This document shows positions 58,124-64,000 of a stretch of 64,000 nucleotides of DNA, piece after piece; within the stretch, counting starts at the first letter, position 1; each line of letters starts with the position of its first letter. Made by a program: the position numbers and the translations under genes. This DNA is from an uncultured Candidatus Melainabacteria bacterium (GTDB lineage: Bacteria; Cyanobacteriota; Vampirovibrionia; Gastranaerophilales; Gastranaerophilaceae), in assembly GCA_934754515.1 (NCBI GenBank), contig CAKVIG010000004.1, forward strand, positions 121,265 to 185,264. The letters run 5' to 3'. The notes below the pieces were generated by a model. It was not told where the DNA came from. It did not search any database and saw only the letters and a list, made by a program, of their open reading frames with translations.

Positions 58124-58911
58124 AAAAATTAGCAATTATACTAACTTTAATATTTTTAGCCTTAGTTGCTATCTATTTCTTCATTTTTTTACCTGAAAAA
58201 TATGAAGAAAGTGATTTGTATGATGAAATTTTACACCGCGGAAAGCTTAAAGTCGGCATAAACACAGACTCCAAACCTTTTGGATTTATGGACAAAGATT
58301 GGAAAATTGTCGGTTATGACGCTGATTTAGCGCACTATATGGCACAATATATCCTTAAAAATCCTGATGCAGTTGAGTTTTTCCCCGTTACGCCTGCAAA
58401 CAGAATGCTGAAGGTTTCAACAGGCGAATTGGATATGGTGATTGCGACGGTAACAATTACCCCGCAAAGAGAAGAAATTATTAATTTTTCTGTCCCTTAT
58501 GATTACGCAGGACAAGCATTATTAGTACGTTCTAACAGTAAAATCAAATCTTTAGCGGATTTATCAGGACAAAACGTCGGTGTAGTTTTTGGAACGACAG
58601 CAGAAAAAAACATGCTTGCTTTAGCACCTGACGCAACTGTTATAGGTTTTAGGAATTATAGAGTTGCTTACGAAGCACTAAAAGCAGGTAAAATTGATGC
58701 TTTAACGTCTGATGATACCATTTTGAGTGCTTTTGCGTTTGAAGATAAATCGGTTAAACTTCTACCTAAAAGATATACAAGAGAACCTTATGGAATTGCA
58801 ATCAGAAAAGGTAAAGGCACGCAGAAATTAAAAGAAAATGTGGATTTTGCAATCGGCGACATGAAACAAAAAAATGTAATAAATCGTATGCGCCGTAAAT
58901 GGGGATTATAA
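58120..58911 (+). CDS. Family 3 extracellular solute-binding protein (amino-acid type)
   Basis: 263 residues. An N-terminal hydrophobic segment (AIILTLIFLALVAIYFFIFL) acts as signal or anchor; there is no lipobox Cys. SBP_bac_3 features: LHRGKLKVGINTDSKPFGFM, IVGYDADLAHYMAQYIL, MVIATVTITPQREEIINFSV and LADLSGQNVGVVFGTTAEKN. It binds an amino acid or similar ligand. No ABC permease or ATPase is adjacent. It is coupled to thyX by a 4-nt overlap. Confidence 0.88.
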   Translation: MKKLAIILTLIFLALVAIYFFIFLPEKYEESDLYDEILHRGKLKVGINTDSKPFGFMDKDWKIVGYDADLAHYMAQYILKNPDAVEFFPVTPANRMLKVSTGELDMVIATVTITPQREEIINFSVPYDYAGQALLVRSNSKIKSLADLSGQNVGVVFGTTAEKNMLALAPDATVIGFRNYRVAYEALKAGKIDALTSDDTILSAFAFEDKSVKLLPKRYTREPYGIAIRKGKGTQKLKENVDFAIGDMKQKNVINRMRRKWGL

Positions 58912-59307
58912 TTCTTTTTTTCTAAATGCAAATTTTTTGAAGAATACGTAAGTGAAAATTGCAGATACTACCGTTGCTACAATTTGTGCAACAAAAACAT
59001 TTAGGTGTAAAATTTTAACTATAAATTCTAAAAGCCCTGCGTTAATAAGATAGCTGAAAAACCAAGTTGTGCAACATTTTAGATATTCTTTAACCCAATT
59101 TCCTTTGCCTTCAAACACAAGAAATTTTTGAGTGGTGTAAGAAACGATTGATGAGATTGCCCACGCTAAAGCGAGAGCTATTTGATATGCGCTATCACCC
59201 AACACTATACAAAAAGCAGAATATATTAAATATGAAACGCCGGCATTAAATCCGCCAACAAACAAAAAACGTATTTTATCAGATAACTTAAACCAGTACT
59301 CTCTCAT
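58906..59307 (-). CDS. GtrA-family membrane protein
   Basis: 133 residues from the ATG at 59307; upstream in-frame codons lie beyond a TATAAT box. Four membrane helices (IRFLFVGGFNAGVSYLIYSA, then IALALAWAISSIVSYTTQKF and two more) and a basic end (FFKKFAFRKKEL). GtrA-like proteins are thought to flip polyprenyl-phosphate sugars made by GtrB-like enzymes such as the 54233 gene. It converges on the solute-binding gene with a 6-nt overlap. Confidence 0.88.
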   Translation of the reverse strand: MREYWFKLSDKIRFLFVGGFNAGVSYLIYSAFCIVLGDSAYQIALALAWAISSIVSYTTQKFLVFEGKGNWVKEYLKCCTTWFFSYLINAGLLEFIVKILHLNVFVAQIVATVVSAIFTYVFFKKFAFRKKEL

Positions 59308-59314
59308 GTGATTT

Positions 59315-59320
59315 ATTATA
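59315..59320 (-). promoter_or_regulatory. -10 box of gtrA-like gene
   Basis: On the minus strand TATAAT, 7 nt before the ATG at 59307. Leaderless set. Confidence 0.55.
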
Positions 59321-59415
59321 CAATAAAAAAACGTAGACCGTGCCGGAAAATTGCCATCCAACACGACCGTATAACACTATTTATTTCTTTTGTCATGTAC
59401 ATTTGCTCAAAAATG

Positions 59416-59424
59416 TGCTAAAAT
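59416..59424 (+). promoter_or_regulatory. Extended -10 box of ribE
   Basis: TGC-TAAAAT, 6 nt before the ATG at 59431. The same element stands before the broken ribE copy (62010-62018, TGC-TAGAAT). Confidence 0.6.
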
Positions 59425-59430
59425 TAGTCT

Positions 59431-60054
59431 ATGTTTACCGGAATCGTAGAAGAAACAGGGAAAGTCCAAACTGTCACAGATAGAAAAATTGTTATTGAAT
59501 GCCATGAGGTTTTAGAAAATACTAAAATTGGCGATAGCATTGCTGTGAACGGAGTTTGTTTAACCGTTACAGAAATTGGCAAAAACAGTTTTTCTGCCGA
59601 TATCTCCCCTGAAACATTCAAGGTTTCTTGCAAGCTAAAGCTCGGCGACATTGTAAACTTAGAACGTGCAATGAGTGCGAACGGACGTTTTGGCGGACAT
59701 ATCGTAAGCGGTCACGTAGACGGCGTTGCCACAATCGTTGGCTTAAAAAACACTGGCGAATTTTACGATTTGCAAATTAAATTAGCGAATGAAGAAGCTA
59801 AATACGTAATAAGAAAAGGCTCAATTACGATAAACGGCATAAGCTTAACTATTGCAAGCGTTAAGGATAATTTGATAAACATCGCAATAATCCCCCACAC
59901 ATACGAAAATACATGTTTAAAAAGCTTAAAGATGGGTGATTTGGTGAATATAGAGGTCGACATCCTAGCTAAATATATTGAAAAATTTTTATCAACGAAT
60001 GATGATAGGTCAAAAATAGATATTGATTTTTTGCAAAGAAATGGCTTTTGTTAA
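59431..60054 (+). CDS. ribE: Riboflavin synthase, alpha subunit
   Basis: 207 residues with the two homologous lumazine-binding barrels: MFTGIVEETGKVQTVTDRK, NGVCLTVTEIGKNSFSADIS and GRFGGHIVSGHVDGVATI in the first, SITINGISLTIASVKDNLIN and VNIEVDILAKYIEKFL in the second. It dismutates two lumazines to riboflavin. No FMN riboswitch and no Shine-Dalgarno are seen; the mRNA is probably leaderless. A broken second copy stands 2 kb downstream, next to ribBA. Confidence 0.96.
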   Translation: MFTGIVEETGKVQTVTDRKIVIECHEVLENTKIGDSIAVNGVCLTVTEIGKNSFSADISPETFKVSCKLKLGDIVNLERAMSANGRFGGHIVSGHVDGVATIVGLKNTGEFYDLQIKLANEEAKYVIRKGSITINGISLTIASVKDNLINIAIIPHTYENTCLKSLKMGDLVNIEVDILAKYIEKFLSTNDDRSKIDIDFLQRNGFC

Positions 60055-60139
60055 TAATTGTAACACTTTTTTTAGAACACCTAAAGTTTTCTAAAAAATT
60101 GCCGATATATAAAATAAGAATAAAATTATGAGGGCAATT

Positions 60140-60298
60140 ATGACTGACGGTAGAATAGATGGACATTTTAGAATAGATAAAGGTGGTATAACTCAAGGTA
60201 TTCAAAAGGAATTAGGTTTGAGTAGTCAAGAGTGCAAGCAATTAGGAAGTGTGTGGACTCAAATAATAAATGAGTTTGATGACTCAAATAATAAATGA
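60140..60298 (+). pseudogene. N-terminal fragment of the frameshifted zincin-like gene
   Basis: 52 residues, beginning MTDGRIDGHFRIDKGGITQG and ending in QIINEFDDSNNK. ATGAGGGCAATT precedes the ATG. The frame is broken by a 25-bp tandem duplication (60257-60281 and 60282-60306). Removing one copy joins this fragment in frame with the next gene. The peptide QIINEFDDSNN occurs in both frames because of the duplication. Confidence 0.75.
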
Positions 60299-60306
60299 GT
60301 TTGATG
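60257..60306 (+). repeat. 25-bp tandem duplication causing a frameshift
   Basis: ACTCAAATAATAAATGAGTT plus TGATG, repeated exactly twice. 25 is not a multiple of 3. An ATG within the first copy (60270) starts the downstream frame. Confidence 0.92.
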
Positions 60307-61808
60307 ACTCAAATAACATGCAAGTTTCAAACAACAAAAATGAAACACCAAATAAAAGCAATAATTATGAAGTTCATAAGGATGCTATTGTGCAATTTTC
60401 TAAAGATTGTTGGAAAAGAATTGTTGATTTAGTCAACAAAACTCTGCATAAAAATATTCAAATAGAAGAAGCAGAAAATCCAGAAGAAACGGCTAACACA
60501 TCCTTAAAAAACAATAACAATACTGCAACAACAAATAAACAAAATATTGAAAACGCATATAATGAATTAAAATCAATGACGGGTTTGTTTGTTCAGAAAT
60601 ACAAACTTGATGAAAACAAATTTACCAAATCGTTAGAACAAGCACGACAAGGAACATTAGAGAGTTTGCCCGAAAATATTTGTAATTCGGCAGATTTTGC
60701 AATGAGTATGTTGATGGATGTTTTTAACGAATTAATGCCAAACAATAAAAGAGAAGCTGTTAAAAATGCGTTGATAGAAGTTGCACAACATTATAAAGAT
60801 ATTGAAGGAGCAAATATTGCAAAGATTTCTTGTAAAGACATTATTGAAAATCCGAAACAAATTGATGAATTAACAAATAGGTATGTTCCTATTGATACAG
60901 AGAAATTTACCCAAGTTGCAAAAGATGCAATCGATGAGTTAATCAACAATTTTGACAAAATGACTTTCCCTAAAGAAGTAGATAAACAAGAAGTTTTAAA
61001 CAAACTAAAAAATTATAATCCGAAAAATATTCAAAACCTTGATGGGCATTATAGATTTGGCTTAAAACTTAATGAAAATCCATCTAAGGCTGATATTGCA
61101 GTTGCAATTTTAAGCGATATTTTGGGCATGAATGGAGCTAAAGAAGATAGAGAAATAAAATCAGAAATAACTTTACGCCAAACTGCAGTTAATAATGTTA
61201 TGAATATGTATGACGATGATATGACATTAAGAGGAACAAAATTCAGTGAAGTTAAAAATAGAGCAGAACAACATCAACAGGCGATTGATAAAGCCAGAAA
61301 CTACATAAAATCAAATTTTAAAGCTTCCGGCTTAGATAAACAAGTTGACGAAAATTTGTTTATGGAATGTTTAAATAACATTACACTTGATATTGAAAGC
61401 AAGGGTGCAGGCAGGGTTGAAGACGGCATCTTAGCGATTGAAACAAATGATACTGATATATCAGAATGGACAGAAGAAGGAACAGTGCAAGCTAATATGG
61501 TTAAATTATTAGTCCATGAGGCTTACCACTTATACCTTGAAAAAGATGGTAAGCACACTAAGGAAGCCACAAAAGAAGAGGAAGCTACCGCTGAAATGTT
61601 GGCACTAAGAACAATGGCAAACTTGTGCAAGAATGATTCTTCTTTAAAACCGTTTGAAATCTACGGACAATCAATTAGCGATTTTACTTCCAACGAAACA
61701 ATTGCCAATAATCAAAAATTCAATTCTGACTTTTTAGCAAGTTATACAAAACACACAGGCACGGTAGAAGATGCTATCAGAAAAGCGAAAGAGAATGTAA
61801 GATTGTAA
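60270..61808 (+). CDS. Zinc-metalloprotease-like (HExxH) protein, main part of a frameshifted gene
   Basis: 512 residues from an internal ATG. Mostly charged and helical, with no signal or membrane helix. Near the C-terminus VKLLVHEAYHLYLEKDGKHT gives an HExxH site (His416, Glu417, His420), followed by a glutamate-rich stretch (KEEEATAEMLALRTMANL) that could supply the third ligand of a gluzincin. Family not recognised. The intact ancestor would have about 47 more N-terminal residues (60140 onward). It lies between ribE and a broken ribE copy, so it looks like an insertion in a riboflavin operon. Whether it is translated from 60270 is unclear. Confidence 0.6.
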   Translation: MSLMTQIINEFDDSNNMQVSNNKNETPNKSNNYEVHKDAIVQFSKDCWKRIVDLVNKTLHKNIQIEEAENPEETANTSLKNNNNTATTNKQNIENAYNELKSMTGLFVQKYKLDENKFTKSLEQARQGTLESLPENICNSADFAMSMLMDVFNELMPNNKREAVKNALIEVAQHYKDIEGANIAKISCKDIIENPKQIDELTNRYVPIDTEKFTQVAKDAIDELINNFDKMTFPKEVDKQEVLNKLKNYNPKNIQNLDGHYRFGLKLNENPSKADIAVAILSDILGMNGAKEDREIKSEITLRQTAVNNVMNMYDDDMTLRGTKFSEVKNRAEQHQQAIDKARNYIKSNFKASGLDKQVDENLFMECLNNITLDIESKGAGRVEDGILAIETNDTDISEWTEEGTVQANMVKLLVHEAYHLYLEKDGKHTKEATKEEEATAEMLALRTMANLCKNDSSLKPFEIYGQSISDFTSNETIANNQKFNSDFLASYTKHTGTVEDAIRKAKENVRL

Positions 61809-61819
61809 AATCAGTAGTC

Positions 61820-61915
61820 GGTAGGTCGTGTTCAACATTTTTCATTGAACACGACATTAATTTTTCTAGCAAAGTATTTGTCGTGTTGGATGTAAATTGT
61901 CCAACACGACCTACG
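61820..61915. repeat. Palindromic element GTAGGTCGTGTT...AACACGACCTAC
   Basis: Outer arms as named (61821-61832 and 61903-61914) and two internal hairpins (GTGTTCAA / TTGAACAC and GTGTTGGA / TCCAACAC). A related piece (CCATCCAACACGACCGT) lies at 59352-59368 upstream of ribE. Confidence 0.8.
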
Positions 61916-62009
61916 AGTACGACAGCAAGCAACATCGTAGTATAACGAGTTTCGAACAACGCGTTTAACCTAGTTTGCTTTCTTTATCCTGTACATTTAC
62001 TCAAAAATG

Positions 62010-62018
62010 TGCTAGAAT
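62010..62018 (+). promoter_or_regulatory. Duplicated ribE promoter
   Basis: TGC-TAGAAT, 6 nt before the ATG of the ribE remnant. It could now drive ribBA. Confidence 0.5.
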
Positions 62019-62024
62019 TGTTCT

Positions 62025-62243
62025 ATGTTTACCGAAATCGTAGAAGAAACAGGAAAAGTCCAAACTATCACAGGTAGCAAAACGGTTATTAAATGCCACG
62101 AGGGTTTAGAAAATACTAAAGCTGGTGATTTGGTGAATATAGAGGTCGATATCCCAGCTAAATATATTGAAAAATTTTTATCAACGAGTGATAATAGGTC
62201 AAGAATAGATATTGATTTTCTACAAAGGAATGGTTTTTGTTAA
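62025..62243 (+). pseudogene. Internally deleted ribE copy
   Basis: 72 codons. The first 33 match the ribE N-terminus (MFTEIVEETGKVQTITG, GLENTKAGD) and the last 38 or so match its C-terminus (VNIEVDIPAKYIEKFLST to LQRNGFC). The 135 residues between are missing in frame. The joint falls at a short shared GG-GAT sequence. The product would lack most of both barrels and cannot be a working synthase. The stop lies 1 nt before the ribBA ATG. Confidence 0.88.
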
Positions 62244-62244
62244 T

Positions 62245-63450
62245 ATGACAGGCAAGTTTAACACAATTCAAGAAGCTTTAGAGGATTTCAAAGCAGGTAA
62301 ACCCTTAATTGTTGCAGATGACGAAGACAGGGAAAATGAAGGCGATTTAATTTGTTCTGCTCAATTTGTAACACCTGAACTTGTAAATTTCATCACAAAA
62401 GAATGCCGCGGAATCGTGTGTTTAGCGATTTCTGACAGCATTGCAAAACAACTTGACCTTCCCCAAATGGTAGAAAAAAATACAGAAAGTATGCAAACAG
62501 CGTTTTCTCTAAGTATTGATGCGCACCCAAAATATGGTGTTACAACCGGCGTTTCAGCTTTTGATAGAGCAAAAACAATTGAAGTAGCGATTGCACCTGA
62601 CGCACAACCTTCTGATTTGCGCAGACCCGGGCATTTATTCCCTTGTGTCGCAAGAAAAGGAGGAGTGTTAAAAAGATGCGGTCATACAGAGGCTGTTGTT
62701 GATTTAGCAAGACTTTGCGGACATAGAGAAGCCGGAATTATGTGCGAAATAATGAAAGAAAATGGTGAAATGGCAAGACGCGATGATTTGCATAAATTTG
62801 CCGAAAAGCACAATATCAAATTCATTACGGTTTCCGATTTAATCGCATACAGACTTGAAAAAGAAAAATTTGTAAAACGCGAAGTTGAAGTGTTTTTGCC
62901 GACACAATTCGGTGATTTTAATATTGTCGGATATCTCGACACAATTACTGGTTGCGAACACGTTGCACTCGTTAAGGATGACGGCTCAGACAAAATCCCT
63001 TTGATTAGGGTTCACAGCGAATGTTTGACGGGCGATATTTTCCACAGTTTAAAATGCGATTGCAATTGGCAATTACATACAGCTTTAAAAATGATTAATG
63101 ATTACGGCAAAGGTGCTGTAATTTATATTCGTGACCACGAAGGACGCGGAATCGGACTTATTAACAAGCTTAAAACATACAAACTTCAAGAAGAAGGTCA
63201 AGATACGGTGGAAGCCAATGTTTCACTTGGTTTTGCGCCTGATTTGAGAAACTACGGAGTTGGGGCGCAAATCATTTTAGATTTAGGCTTCAACAACTTC
63301 AATTTAATAACAAACAACCCTAAAAAAATCGTTGGATTGAAAGGGTATGGTTTAACGATACACGAAAATATTAACTTGAAATCAGAAGTTAATAAATACA
63401 ACGAAAGATACATAAACACGAAACGCGAAAAAATGCACCATATTATGTAA
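62245..63450 (+). CDS. ribBA: Bifunctional DHBP synthase / GTP cyclohydrolase II
   Basis: 401 residues from the ATG at 62245. The RibB domain has IVADDEDRENEGDLICSAQF, TGVSAFDRAKTIEV, RRPGHLFPCVARKGGVLKR and GHTEAVVDLA. The RibA domain, from about 205, has RVHSECLTGDIFHSLKCDC (zinc Cys), IYIRDHEGRGIGL and NYGVGAQIILDLG. It makes both riboflavin precursors: the 4-carbon unit and the pyrimidine. It was probably directly coupled to ribE before the insertion; now the ribE remnant precedes it. Confidence 0.96.
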   Translation: MTGKFNTIQEALEDFKAGKPLIVADDEDRENEGDLICSAQFVTPELVNFITKECRGIVCLAISDSIAKQLDLPQMVEKNTESMQTAFSLSIDAHPKYGVTTGVSAFDRAKTIEVAIAPDAQPSDLRRPGHLFPCVARKGGVLKRCGHTEAVVDLARLCGHREAGIMCEIMKENGEMARRDDLHKFAEKHNIKFITVSDLIAYRLEKEKFVKREVEVFLPTQFGDFNIVGYLDTITGCEHVALVKDDGSDKIPLIRVHSECLTGDIFHSLKCDCNWQLHTALKMINDYGKGAVIYIRDHEGRGIGLINKLKTYKLQEEGQDTVEANVSLGFAPDLRNYGVGAQIILDLGFNNFNLITNNPKKIVGLKGYGLTIHENINLKSEVNKYNERYINTKREKMHHIM

Positions 63451-63476
63451 TTCAGAGTGCAACAAGAGGATATTTT

Positions 63477-64000
63477 ATGGCAGATACATCATCATACGAA
63501 GTGGAATTACTAAACAGCAACATATATAAGTTTTTTGCAGGAGTCTACAACGACTTCAAAGCAAAGGCTGTAAGCGAGTATAAATTTGAGCTTGAACCGC
63601 TTCCTTATGAAGAATTTATTGATGCCGTTGAAAAAGACTACATGAAATGTATTGTTTTGAAAGAAAATGAAATCCCGACTGCGTTTTTGGTTTATACAAC
63701 TTCTATTTCAGAATCAATTGAACTTAATTTAATTCATTGTCTTGGAACAGAAGATGAACTAACAAAAATCAGACTTCTTATCGAAAAATTCTTGGAATTA
63801 ACAGAAGTTGAACGCCAAACTAAAGTTGTTTCTTACCCTATGATTGGTCATCAATCAGTGTTTACAGCTGATATTTCAAAATATGGTTTCAAATACATCG
63901 GACTTGCAGTTTTGAGATTTATGATGGGTAACGCTTCTTCTGAAAGAATTTTAGAAAATATGAAATTAAGCGAAAGACCTTCTGAATACAAGCTTGTAAG
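63477..64000 (+). CDS. Hypothetical protein, possibly GNAT-like (partial)
   Basis: 174 codons before the right edge, starting MADTSSYEVELLNSNIYKFF with AAGAGGATATTTT before the ATG. FAGVYNDFKAKAVSEYKFEL, CIVLKENEIPTAFLVYTTSI and ISKYGFKYIGLAVLRFMM hint at an acetyltransferase-type fold, but no acetyl-CoA loop is visible in the part seen. It follows ribBA by 26 nt and may be in its operon. Confidence 0.55.
   Translation, partial: MADTSSYEVELLNSNIYKFFAGVYNDFKAKAVSEYKFELEPLPYEEFIDAVEKDYMKCIVLKENEIPTAFLVYTTSISESIELNLIHCLGTEDELTKIRLLIEKFLELTEVERQTKVVSYPMIGHQSVFTADISKYGFKYIGLAVLRFMMGNASSERILENMKLSERPSEYKLV

Noticed and set aside
59380..59430. FMN riboswitch before ribE
   Set aside because: Fewer than 70 nt separate the gtrA and ribE transcription regions, the -10 lies 6 nt from the ATG, and no RFN-element sequence is present.

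Overview
The window looks like a chromosomal segment of a non-photosynthetic relative of Cyanobacteria, most likely a gut Gastranaerophilales (Melainabacteria/Vampirovibrionia) member. This is an inference. The DNA is AT-rich, the cell is Gram-negative (LptA/LptC-like pair, LspA, pseudopilin, Slt), thymidylate comes from ThyX and Gln/Asn-tRNA from GatB. Many short proteins of no known family share an N-terminal x-F-x-G motif. Most of the 64 kb is housekeeping: single genes or short operons on both strands, separated by strong hairpin terminators and palindromic repeats.

Layout. 1-6.2 kb: a stand-alone GlmS-type isomerase (cut by the edge), comF, an x-F-x-G protein, a pseudopilin, rdgB, a glycosyltransferase and hpf. 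6.9-10 kb: a secreted protein, then metG-proC. 10-18.4 kb: a block of x-F-x-G proteins, including a glycogen-synthase-like protein and two tandem solenoid-like paralogues, plus one metallo-beta-lactamase-fold hydrolase. 18.6-22.5 kb: dnaK, tRNA-Gly and tRNA-Leu with unusual repeat arrays. 22.7-35.9 kb: HD protein, pheT, TPR protein, lptA/lptC, tRNA-Ser, queA, yidC, a GAF-GGDEF-HD-GYP protein, speE and a HIT protein. 36-47.8 kb: slt, lemA and DUF3137 split by a DUF559 unit, flavoprotein, Lrp plus aminotransferase, a membrane glycosyltransferase, yraN, gatB, tpiA. 48-59.3 kb: lspA-rluD, two x-F-x-G proteins, tRNA-Lys with repeat arrays, two glycosyltransferases, a Y-family polymerase, thyX, a solute-binding protein and gtrA. 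59.4 kb to the end: ribE, a frameshifted zincin-like gene, a broken second ribE, ribBA and a partial gene.

The strongest unexplained signal is a repeat family attached to three different tRNA genes (Gly, Leu, Lys). Each copy carries pieces of its host tRNA, and each carries the same hairpin: an NTGAC-ATTTA-GTCAN' core with a conserved mismatch. The stem base pairs covary between loci. At Leu and Lys the units share the same layout: promoter, tRNA 5' end, hairpin, a shared core, an inverted D-arm copy, then promoter and the intact tRNA. Other cross-window signals are the x-F-x-G N-termini, a set of genes whose -10 box lies 6-7 nt before the start codon (likely leaderless mRNAs), a CTTWACA direct repeat before two x-F-x-G genes, and GC-rich palindromes that carry a DUF559 gene, interrupt an operon and add codons inside pheT. 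No CRISPR array, rRNA, insertion sequence with transposase, integrase gene or known riboswitch was seen.
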